From positions 1 through 40,174 of the forward strand of contig CACXLY010000010.1 in NCBI GenBank assembly GCA_902768605.1: DNA of 40,174 nt. Reading direction: 5' to 3'. The DNA comes from an uncultured Bacteroidales bacterium. GTDB taxonomy: Bacteria; Bacteroidota; Bacteroidia; Bacteroidales; Bacteroidaceae. Positions 33,563-40,174 of the stretch are shown piece by piece. Position numbers and translations under genes: made by a program. Each line of letters opens with the position of its first letter. Positions within the stretch are counted from its first letter, which is position 1. The notes below the pieces were generated by a model. It ran no database searches, had not been told where the DNA came from, and saw only the letters and a program-made list of their open reading frames with translations.

Positions 33563-34207
33563 ATGAACGAGGGCGAGCATAATGCATTTCCCACAAAGTG
33601 GAGCGGGGAGGGGGCTAACGTTTGGACGCACCTTGCCGGAGCCGTTTTCGCCCTGAGCAGCATCTGGCTTGTCTGGCTCGCGGCCGATGTCAGCTGGCAG
33701 ATGGCCTTCGGTGTCGCCTGTTTCCTCTTCGGCATGTTCTTCATGTTCCTCAGCAGTACCGTCTATCATTGGGTTCGCGAGGGGCGTTTGAAGCGGGCTC
33801 TCCGCAAGTGCGACCACATCAGCATCTACGTCATGATAGCCTGTTCCTACACGCCCATCCTCATCGGCGTCGTGGGCGGATGGCTGGGCTGGACGGTGTT
33901 CGCGCTCCTGTGGCTCGTGGTGATAGCCGGCGCATTCTATAAAATCTTCGCGATAGACCGCTGGCCGCGACTCTCGCTCGCCATCTATCTCATCATGGGC
34001 TGGAGCGTCGTCCTTATTGCAAAACCGGTGATAAAGCTCCTGACGCCCGTCACCCTCTGGCTCCTCTTGGCCGAGGGCATCGCCTATACCGCGGGAACTT
34101 ACTTTTTTGCCTACGACGAAAGGCCGCACTACCACGCCATCTGGCACGTCTTCGTCCTGCTCGGCGCCCTCGCTCATTGGGGCGCGGTACTCTCTTTGTT
34201 GTTGTGA
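33563..34207 (+). CDS. hemolysin III / PAQR-family membrane protein
   Basis: The 214-aa protein has seven hydrophobic segments and the conserved residues of the hemolysin III (YqfA/TrhA, PAQR) family: WTHLAGAVFAL, Ser and His in SSTVYHW, Asp in CDHISIYVMIACSYTP and the HxxxH in HAIWHVF. These residues bind metal in the wider CREST hydrolase group. Bacterial members are linked to membrane-lipid homeostasis, which fits the lipid-remodelling gene 4 bp upstream. I chose the ATG at 33563, after the upstream stop, over an earlier in-frame ATG inside that gene. Confidence 0.9.
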   Translation: MNEGEHNAFPTKWSGEGANVWTHLAGAVFALSSIWLVWLAADVSWQMAFGVACFLFGMFFMFLSSTVYHWVREGRLKRALRKCDHISIYVMIACSYTPILIGVVGGWLGWTVFALLWLVVIAGAFYKIFAIDRWPRLSLAIYLIMGWSVVLIAKPVIKLLTPVTLWLLLAEGIAYTAGTYFFAYDERPHYHAIWHVFVLLGALAHWGAVLSLLL

Positions 34208-34211
34208 GAGC

Positions 34212-34299
34212 ACCAACCCTTCACGTAGGATAACGCCACGCCACGTGTGGGATAACGCGACGCTTCGTGTGGGATAACGCGACGCTTCGTGTGGTGATT
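34212..34299. repeat. 22-bp tandem array, 4 units
   Basis: Units ending in ggataa recur at exact 22-bp steps (34212, 34234, 34256, 34278). On the minus strand two are atccca-CACG with aagcgt or tggcgt, sharing the CACG core with the other arrays. It lies just after the PAQR stop codon. Confidence 0.85.
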
Positions 34300-34376
34300 A
34301 GCAGGGCCAAACATCAAAAAACGTTTAGGTTAACAAAAATTAACGCATGCAATGCGCGAGTTAATGCTTTTTTACG

Positions 34377-34384
34377 TAAATTTG
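34377..34384 (+). promoter_or_regulatory. -7 box of the adhesin gene
   Basis: TAAATTTG matches TAnnTTTG. The ATG is 86 bases downstream. Just upstream, 34341-34365 has an imperfect dyad of ttaacgca and tgcgcgagttaa. Confidence 0.6.
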
Positions 34385-34469
34385 TAGCGTCAACTATGTA
34401 CGTACGCGCGCAAACTTATCTTATTATACATAAAAAGCGATATAGTATTAACCTATAAAACTAAATGTT

Positions 34470-37400
34470 ATGAGACTCAAAACTTTACTCTTTTCAATGC
34501 TTTTGCTGACAGGTTTCGGCATGGCACGAGCAGAAATTGTGGAGATTGGAACAGAGTTCAACCAAGTGGCTGAAAGCGGTCTCCCCATGTCGGGATATTG
34601 GGAATACTCGATTTCCCAGACCTTGTACTCGCATTTCGAAATTGGAGCGGCACGTACCATCACCAGCATTTCTTACCGCTCTATGGACACTGATGTGTTG
34701 ACAAGGTCGCTCGACATCTACATTACTCCTACAAGCGAAAGAACGTTTTCTTCTTCCTCATCGTTCGTAGATGTCCTTGCAGAGCAAAAAGTCTTCAGTG
34801 GCGATGTCACTTTCCAGCCGGATTCGTGGACTACAATCACCTTCGACGTCCCGTTTGAATACGATGGATCGAAAAACCTCCTTATTACCGTGGACGACAA
34901 CACAGGTTTAGCCGTAACCCCGTATTCCATGGCATTGGCAGGCACGGACATCGATTTTACCCTTGCCCAATTCAATTCTACAGTCGATTACGATCCACTC
35001 AATCTCGCTGCCGAAACGCCGATAATTACTCCTAAACGGCCCTTGATTCGCTTCAATGACGAAGAAAGGACCATCGGCCTTCCAATTCTGAGCTCTTATC
35101 CTACTAACATCTGGTATAACTATTCTATTTCGGAGCAGGTCTATCGTGCTTCTCAGATAGGAAGGACAGGCTTAATCAACAGTATTTCATTCTTCTATGC
35201 CAATGCGGAAGGGTGGGAGGCATCACGCGACCTTGACGTATATCTCGTGGCAGCCGACAAAGATTTCACTTCCAGTACCGACTGGCTGCCTGCTTACGAT
35301 TCGGAAAAATACTTCAGCGGCACGGTTAAGTTCAAATACGGATGGGTAACCATAAAGCTCGACAGACCCTTCAAATACGAAGGCACAACCAGCCTCGCCG
35401 TTATTGTCAACGACCGCACCGGCAATTATTCAGGTCCCAGATACTTCTTGGGATTCCACGACCCGTCCTTCCCATTCTATGAGTCGATATATTCATATAC
35501 TGATGATAGTGCATACGACCCGTCATCTCTCAGCAGTGTTTCAGGACAGTATAGTTCCTACAGAAACCAGATTCGGTTCGAGTTCGACGATGCAGACTTT
35601 ATCGGTGACCTCAGCTCTGAAACCAGTAATCGTCTGCCATTGGACGGCTATTACTTCCGCTCCCTTACGCAGCAAATCTACACGAAGGAAGAACTGGGCA
35701 ACAACGCAAAAGACCTCACAAGCATCAGCTTCCTGAATACAGGCAGAGAACTTGGTAAGAATGTGAGCATCTACCTTGTGCCTACCTATGCGACAGAGTT
35801 CGTCAACGGCAACAGCTGGATTCCATTCAACGAAAGCAACCGCGTCTTCAGCGGCGATGTGACCTTCTACGACAGCGACTGGACCACTATCCCGTTCGAC
35901 CAGCCCTTCAGCTATAATGGCAAGACAAACCTCGCTGTCGTCATGGCCGTCAATTCTGCAACCAACTATTCGAGTGTAGAGTTCAGTTCGTTCACAGCAA
36001 CAGGCATGGGGCTTTACGCATACTCTGATGACGTTAATACCTATCCCACATCGGAAAGCTTGACGAGCATTGAAGGTGATATTTCCACCCGTAAGAATCA
36101 GATTAAGCTCAATGCAGTCGATAATGACCTTGAAAGGCCCACTGACCTGAAATTTGTCAACGTGAAACCTTATTCAGTCGATGTAACTTGGAGCGGTGCC
36201 GGAAGCCTGTGGGAAGTCCAGTATAAAAGTTTAGGAGCAGGCGCCACATGGGTAAATATTGGTGTCGTGGACGAGCAAACCGTCTCGTTGACAGATCTCG
36301 TCTCCAACACCAACTACTATGTACGTGTCCGCATTATCCGTGAAGATGGTAGCGTAAGCAAATGGACTGGCCGCGTCTTCATGACTGAATTACCTTATCC
36401 TTATGACATTGCAGTTACTCCAACACCCAACTCTGCGACCATCGACTGGGAAGGTTATGGCCAAGAGTACGATGTGATGCTCTGCAATATGGCAAACTAC
36501 AATCCCATCCTCTTCGACGACTTCGAAAGGGGTTTCGTCGAAAATGGATGGACTATGGTTAAGGATGGCGAGGGGCCAACGTCATCAGCATGGCACATTT
36601 ACTCAGAGAACGAATTATATAACACTTACAATTTCAGCGGCTATAATTCTCCTGTTTCATATAGCTGGACGCACGATAGTAATACGGCATATAATGCCGA
36701 CAACTGGCTCATCACTCCTCTTGTTGACCTGAAGGGCACACTCTCTTTCTGGCAATATGTCGGTAACAGTGATGGTGAATATCTTGACAGTTACGAAGTG
36801 AAGCTCTCCACTTCCGGCAACGCCCTCTCGGACTTCGTCTATACACTTCGTCCGATGGCTCCAGGTGAGGCCGGATGGCACGAGATGCGCTTCGACCTCA
36901 GTCCATACGAAGGAGAGCAGGGATACATCGCCATCCATCACAAAGACTATGACCAGATAGAACTCCGCATCGACAACTTCTGCATCTTCACGGGCGATAT
37001 GAAGTATATTCGCACTGACGTGCCGACCGTGACAGTTGAAGGCCTGCAGCCCGACACAGAGTACAAATATACAATCTATAACCATAGAGCTAATGAAGTC
37101 GGTGTCGAAGCCTTTGGCGAATTCGCCACATTGCCCGTCAATCCTGCACCATTCGACATTGTCGCCGAGCCTGGCGTCACATCCGTCAACCTCACCTGGA
37201 AGGGATTCAGCGACAGCTACAAGGTGCAGTACAGGATACCTGCTGTGATAGAAGAAATTCCCATCTTCTTCGACGACTTCGAGTCGGGTGACCTCTCCGC
37301 AAAGGGCTGGACTATTTACACCGAAGGCGAGTCAGTGTCGGAGAATGGCTGGATGCCTTACCATACCAACTTTTATGCTCACGCTGGCAAAGGTGTTGCT

Positions 37401-38615
37401 ATATCACAAAGCTACTATACAGAAGATGGTGAACCATCACAAGCGTTGGATGCCGACAACTGGCTCGTCACTCCGCAGCTCGACCTGAAGGGCACGCTCA
37501 AGTTCTGGGAAGAAGCTTATGATCCGCTCTATCCCGATCAGTTCGAAGTATTGCTCTCCACGACAGGCAACGAGATAGCAGACTTCACGACAGTGCTTCG
37601 CCCGATGCAGACATCAAGCGCGGATTGGAACGAAGTCGCAATCGACCTCAGCGCCTACGAAGGACAGCAGGGCTACATTGCCATCCATCATAAGGACAAA
37701 GACAACTTCTGGCTCGCCATCGACGACTTCGGTCTCTACGCTATAAATGTTATCACTCCAGCTGGCGAATTTAGTGAAATCGAGACAACTGAGACGTATG
37801 CTACCATCGAGGGCCTCGATAGGGAGACGGAGTATGAAGTCCTGATAATTGGCTCGAAGGCTGGCGAAGAAGATGCAGCCAGCAGATTCGTTAGCTTCAC
37901 CACTATTGTTCCTGCTGACATTGTGCTTTACACAGACCAGGACAACAGCTCTACCATCGTCGCAAACAACGATCAGTATGCCAACGTCACCATCGAGGGC
38001 CGTACTATCAAGAAGGACGGCAAGTGGTACTCCATCTGCCTGCCCTTCGACCTCGAACTTGAAGGAAGCATCCTCGAGGGCGCTGACCTCCGCCAACCTG
38101 AAGACGCGAAGGAAGTGGATACATACCTCATCATCGATTGCCTCACGCCGCTCACCAAGATTGAAGCAGGCAAGCCCTACATGATCAAGTTCGAAGCAGG
38201 CGAAGACATCGTCAATCCCGTCTTCAAGGAAGTGAAAATCAGTGATGTTACGGATTACATTCTTCTTTATGGCAATAAGGTTCTTTTCTCTTCAGTGTTC
38301 ACGCCCGCTTATTCGACAATGGACGACTCCTATATTATGGACGGCAATATTAGGCTCGGACGTCAGAACTTGCAGAAAGACGATGCTGTTCTTGCCTTCG
38401 ATTGCGTCTTCATGATTGATTCGTCTCTCAACAGCGGACTTGACGGCATCGGCCTGAACTTCGGCGACATGAGCATAATCGACATCATCACAGGTGTTGA
38501 CAAAGTCAAGACAGCAGACGAGCCTACTATTATATATAATGTAGCAGGCCAGCGCCTTGGCAAGGTTCAGCAGGGCGTCAACATCGTCGGCGACAAGAAG
38601 GTACTTGTGAAATAA
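34470..38615 (+). CDS. large secreted adhesin-like protein (FnIII and Cleaved-Adhesin / choice-of-anchor J domains)
   Basis: The 1381-aa protein has a signal peptide (MRLKTLLFSMLLLTGFGMARA). Three related modules of about 170 residues begin near 37, 203 and 388; each carries a VFSGDV-like strand, WTTIPFDQPF and NLAVV. A FnIII domain starts near 554. Two Cleaved-Adhesin-type jelly rolls start near 680 and 932 (FDDFE, ADNWL and YIAIHHKD are shared), separated by further FnIII-like strands. The C-terminus ends YNVAGQRLGKVQQG and NIVGDKKVLVK, resembling a Bacteroidetes surface-sorting tail. It should be exported and bind protein or glycan ligands; the ligand is unknown. No SusC/D or protease domain is present. 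Confidence 0.9.
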   Translation: MRLKTLLFSMLLLTGFGMARAEIVEIGTEFNQVAESGLPMSGYWEYSISQTLYSHFEIGAARTITSISYRSMDTDVLTRSLDIYITPTSERTFSSSSSFVDVLAEQKVFSGDVTFQPDSWTTITFDVPFEYDGSKNLLITVDDNTGLAVTPYSMALAGTDIDFTLAQFNSTVDYDPLNLAAETPIITPKRPLIRFNDEERTIGLPILSSYPTNIWYNYSISEQVYRASQIGRTGLINSISFFYANAEGWEASRDLDVYLVAADKDFTSSTDWLPAYDSEKYFSGTVKFKYGWVTIKLDRPFKYEGTTSLAVIVNDRTGNYSGPRYFLGFHDPSFPFYESIYSYTDDSAYDPSSLSSVSGQYSSYRNQIRFEFDDADFIGDLSSETSNRLPLDGYYFRSLTQQIYTKEELGNNAKDLTSISFLNTGRELGKNVSIYLVPTYATEFVNGNSWIPFNESNRVFSGDVTFYDSDWTTIPFDQPFSYNGKTNLAVVMAVNSATNYSSVEFSSFTATGMGLYAYSDDVNTYPTSESLTSIEGDISTRKNQIKLNAVDNDLERPTDLKFVNVKPYSVDVTWSGAGSLWEVQYKSLGAGATWVNIGVVDEQTVSLTDLVSNTNYYVRVRIIREDGSVSKWTGRVFMTELPYPYDIAVTPTPNSATIDWEGYGQEYDVMLCNMANYNPILFDDFERGFVENGWTMVKDGEGPTSSAWHIYSENELYNTYNFSGYNSPVSYSWTHDSNTAYNADNWLITPLVDLKGTLSFWQYVGNSDGEYLDSYEVKLSTSGNALSDFVYTLRPMAPGEAGWHEMRFDLSPYEGEQGYIAIHHKDYDQIELRIDNFCIFTGDMKYIRTDVPTVTVEGLQPDTEYKYTIYNHRANEVGVEAFGEFATLPVNPAPFDIVAEPGVTSVNLTWKGFSDSYKVQYRIPAVIEEIPIFFDDFESGDLSAKGWTIYTEGESVSENGWMPYHTNFYAHAGKGVAISQSYYTEDGEPSQALDADNWLVTPQLDLKGTLKFWEEAYDPLYPDQFEVLLSTTGNEIADFTTVLRPMQTSSADWNEVAIDLSAYEGQQGYIAIHHKDKDNFWLAIDDFGLYAINVITPAGEFSEIETTETYATIEGLDRETEYEVLIIGSKAGEEDAASRFVSFTTIVPADIVLYTDQDNSSTIVANNDQYANVTIEGRTIKKDGKWYSICLPFDLELEGSILEGADLRQPEDAKEVDTYLIIDCLTPLTKIEAGKPYMIKFEAGEDIVNPVFKEVKISDVTDYILLYGNKVLFSSVFTPAYSTMDDSYIMDGNIRLGRQNLQKDDAVLAFDCVFMIDSSLNSGLDGIGLNFGDMSIIDIITGVDKVKTADEPTIIYNVAGQRLGKVQQGVNIVGDKKVLVK

Positions 38616-38662
38616 AGCCCCCTCTCCCTTCCTCTCCCCCGAGGAGGAGAGGAGTATATAGA

Positions 38663-38696
38663 AAGAGCCCGCCTATGGAAACATAAGCGGGCTCTT
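38663..38696. terminator. terminator hairpin after the adhesin gene
   Basis: The arms aagagcccgc and gcgggctctt pair perfectly, with tatg/cata extending the stem around gaaa. The T run is weak. It lies 48 bases after the stop codon. Confidence 0.7.
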
Positions 38697-38727
38697 AATG
38701 TTGACTGTTGACTATAGTCTGTTGTCT

Positions 38728-39119
38728 ATTATTGCTGTCCGGGGAAAAGCACCGAACCAAAGGTCGACGATAGTCAAGGTGCGACAGACCACAGACGGGG
38801 GTGTACTCCGCTTGCGCCTGACCGAAGGGAAGAACCCCCGGGACAGGTTAGCCTTACAATATTAAGCCCTAAAGGGGCGACAGAATATAAAACTTGTTTA
38901 ATTTCAACTTACTTTAGGGTTCTGTCGTCCCTTGACTATCGTCGACCTTTGGTTCAGGACTTTTCCTTTCATCGCACTTATTACCGGGGGCTACACCCCC
39001 GTCTGTGGTCTGTCGTCTCTTCGAGACTTAAGTAAGCCCTCATAAGCTGCTATTCGTCAGAAACACCGATAAGAGGACCTAAAAGGAAGAGAGAGAAATT
39101 TTCCCCGGACAGCAATAAT
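38728..39119. repeat. MITE-like nested inverted-repeat element, copy C
   Basis: Perfect 21-bp termini (core tgctgtccggggaaaa and its complement) bound a 392-bp element with no gene. Inside, a 26-bp block at 38754-38779 (gaaccaaaggtcgacgatag, then tcaagg) recurs inverted near 38932-38957. The block gacagaccacagacgggggt also recurs inverted near 38996. It lies between the convergent adhesin and rubrerythrin genes. Copy A lacks the 26-bp pair. Confidence 0.92.
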
Positions 39120-39133
39120 TGTCCGTTGTCTGA

Positions 39134-39676
39134 TTAGTAATTCTCTGCTTTCAGCTGGAAGTAGCTCTGCGGGTGGTCGCAGACGGGACAAACCTCGGGT
39201 GCTTTCTTGCCGATGACGATGTGTCCGCAGTTCGAGCACTGCCAGATGACGTCGCCTTCGCGAGAGAAGACAATCGCCTCCTCGATGTTCTTCAATAACT
39301 TGCGGTAACGTTCCTCATGGTGCTTCTCGATGGCGCCCACCATCTCGAACTTCGCGGCAATCTCGTCGAAGCCTTCTTCGCGAGCCTCCTTCGCCATGCG
39401 GGCATACATGTCGGTCCACTCGAAGTTCTCCCCGCTGGCTGCATCTGCCAGGTTCGTCTTCGTGTCGCTCACGCTGCCGCCGTTCAGGTATTTGTACCAC
39501 ATCTTGGCGTGCTCCTTCTCGTTGGCCGCCGTCTCCTCGAAGATTGCGGCAATCTGCACGTAGCCGTCCTTCTTGGCCTTCGAAGCGAAGTAACTGTACT
39601 TGTTCCTGGCCATGCTCTCGCCGGCAAAAGCCTCCTTGAGGTTCTGCTCGGTCTTGGTTCCTTTCAGATCTTTCAT
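39134..39676 (-). CDS. rbr: Rubrerythrin
   Basis: The 180-aa non-haem iron protein reduces hydrogen peroxide in anaerobes. The ferritin-like four-helix domain carries the di-iron ligands in [26 protein letters not shown] and [15 protein letters not shown]. The C-terminal rubredoxin-like domain has two CxxC pairs (CSNCGH, CPVCDHP). Length and domain order are standard. A good promoter lies upstream. This fits an anaerobic lifestyle. Confidence 0.97.
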   Translation of the reverse strand: MKDLKGTKTEQNLKEAFAGESMARNKYSYFASKAKKDGYVQIAAIFEETAANEKEHAKMWYKYLNGGSVSDTKTNLADAASGENFEWTDMYARMAKEAREEGFDEIAAKFEMVGAIEKHHEERYRKLLKNIEEAIVFSREGDVIWQCSNCGHIVIGKKAPEVCPVCDHPQSYFQLKAENY

Positions 39677-39721
39677 TGTAATTTGAGTTTAAAAGTTAAT
39701 GACTTCGTGAATTTGCGAGCA

Positions 39722-39752
39722 CAAAGATAGCTTAATTTCTCCGAGTGGCAAA
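39722..39752 (-). promoter_or_regulatory. rubrerythrin promoter with a dyad in the spacer
   Basis: On the minus strand TTTG (39749-39752), a 19-bp spacer and TATCTTTG (39722-39729) match both Bacteroidetes boxes. An imperfect dyad, cttaattctc with gagaaattaag, spans the -33 box and spacer (39731-39762) and could bind a redox regulator. Confidence 0.7.
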
Positions 39753-39786
39753 GAGAATTAAGTTTTTTTATTATATAACAGCACAA

Positions 39787-39819
39787 AGCGGTGCCCGACA
39801 TCATTCGTCAAGCACCGCT
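39787..39819 (-). terminator. hairpin between the edge gene and rubrerythrin
   Basis: The arms agcggtgc and gcaccgct pair perfectly, 26 bases after the stop codon of the minus-strand edge gene. A T-rich stretch follows only at a distance, so termination is plausible but not certain. Confidence 0.5.
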
Positions 39820-39845
39820 CTTAATCTAAAAGGGGACACATTCTT

Positions 39846-40169
39846 TCAAGGAGTCGCCAGGAATATCTCGCAGGAGTCGAAGTTTATCTCCCAGTTGCCA
39901 CCATCGGCGCTTTCCCATTGGTACTTCGCAGCCATGCGGTCCCACCACCCTTGGAACTTCGTGCCCGTTTCGCCCATGTCCTTCACGAGTTTCTCATACA
40001 GCTCGGTGTTGTCGGCTGTTACAATCTTTGCCAGTTCGTTCAATCCGTTGCGACGTTCGAAGAGCGCCTGAATCTCGGCGTATAGCTCATTTTGCAGGGT
40101 GATTTTGAGTAGTAGGTAGTCAATAGCTCAAATTGCAGGGTGCATTTTTTCGCTAGATATTTGGTACAT
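39846..40169 (-). pseudogene. CXXX-repeat peptide modification system-like accessory protein, 5' end disrupted
   Basis: The conserved part reads EIQALFERRNGLNELAKI, TADNTELYEKLV, DMGETGTKFQGWWDRM and WEINFDSCEIFL. From memory this resembles the short accessory protein of Bacteroidales CXXX-repeat peptide modification loci, which act with radical SAM enzymes. An ATG at 40167-40169 is in the same frame, but a TGA at 40128-40130 interrupts. A near-duplicate of about 41-42 bp (gctca..ttgcagggtg at 40085 and 40126) lies across the break. Skipping one copy restores a 94-aa frame. A short form from a TTG at 40043 is the alternative. Any partner genes would lie beyond the window. Confidence 0.5.
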
Positions 40170-40174
40170 AAGAG

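Overview
The window looks like a Bacteroidales chromosome, probably Prevotella/Bacteroides-like, and this is inference from gene content and promoters. Upstream of most genes sits the Bacteroidetes -7 box TAnnTTTG, sometimes with a TTTG -33 box 19-20 bp upstream. Shine-Dalgarno sites are not evident. The proteins are typical Bacteroidales types: BspA-like leucine-rich repeats, a Cleaved-Adhesin/FnIII surface protein, a FAS1 lipoprotein and DUF1080/Gfo-Idh-MocA partners. Coding DNA is moderately GC-rich and intergenic DNA is full of repeats.

Layout: 1-2044 holds the 3' end of a 5S rRNA gene, its terminator, a G-rich 9-bp tandem repeat and an intact IS1182-like element. 2045-7041 holds a strong promoter with a terminated leader, carB and a GT4-type glycosyltransferase. 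7042-11397 holds rlpA (minus strand) and a Wza-like/Wzc-like polysaccharide export pair (plus). 11771-13897 is a FAS1 lipoprotein (minus). 13.9-15.1 kb is a gene-free pile-up of dispersed repeats. 15148-21540 is a cell-shape operon on the minus strand, read as IMP cyclohydrolase, mreB, mreC, mreD, mrdA (PBP2), rodA. 21648-23945 is a Gfo/Idh/MocA plus DUF1080 pair that fits keto-intermediate glycoside cleavage. 24681-30059 is an LRR surface protein (plus) converging on an SDR epimerase and a SWIM-SNF2 helicase (minus). 31042-34207 is an AMP-ligase/ACP/acyltransferase fusion with a PAQR/hemolysin III protein. 34470-38615 is a 1381-aa adhesin-like surface protein. 39134-40169 is rubrerythrin and a disrupted or edge-truncated gene resembling the accessory protein of the CXXX-repeat peptide modification system.

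The most unusual signal is between the genes. Six intergenic loci carry tandem arrays with exactly the same 22-bp period but different unit sequences, four of them built around a CACG core. Two of these arrays (14.3 and 24.4 kb) lie inside two inverted copies of one roughly 430-bp dispersed element; the flanks are conserved, while the array arms diverge but often keep dyad symmetry. A second, MITE-like family (14.8-15.1 and 38.7-39.1 kb) is built from nested inverted repeats and has 21-bp perfect termini in one copy. Other repeats have entered coding DNA: a helicase tail is made of translated intergenic repeats, and several genes start inside short A/T-rich repeats. All family assignments come from reading the sequence, with no database search.
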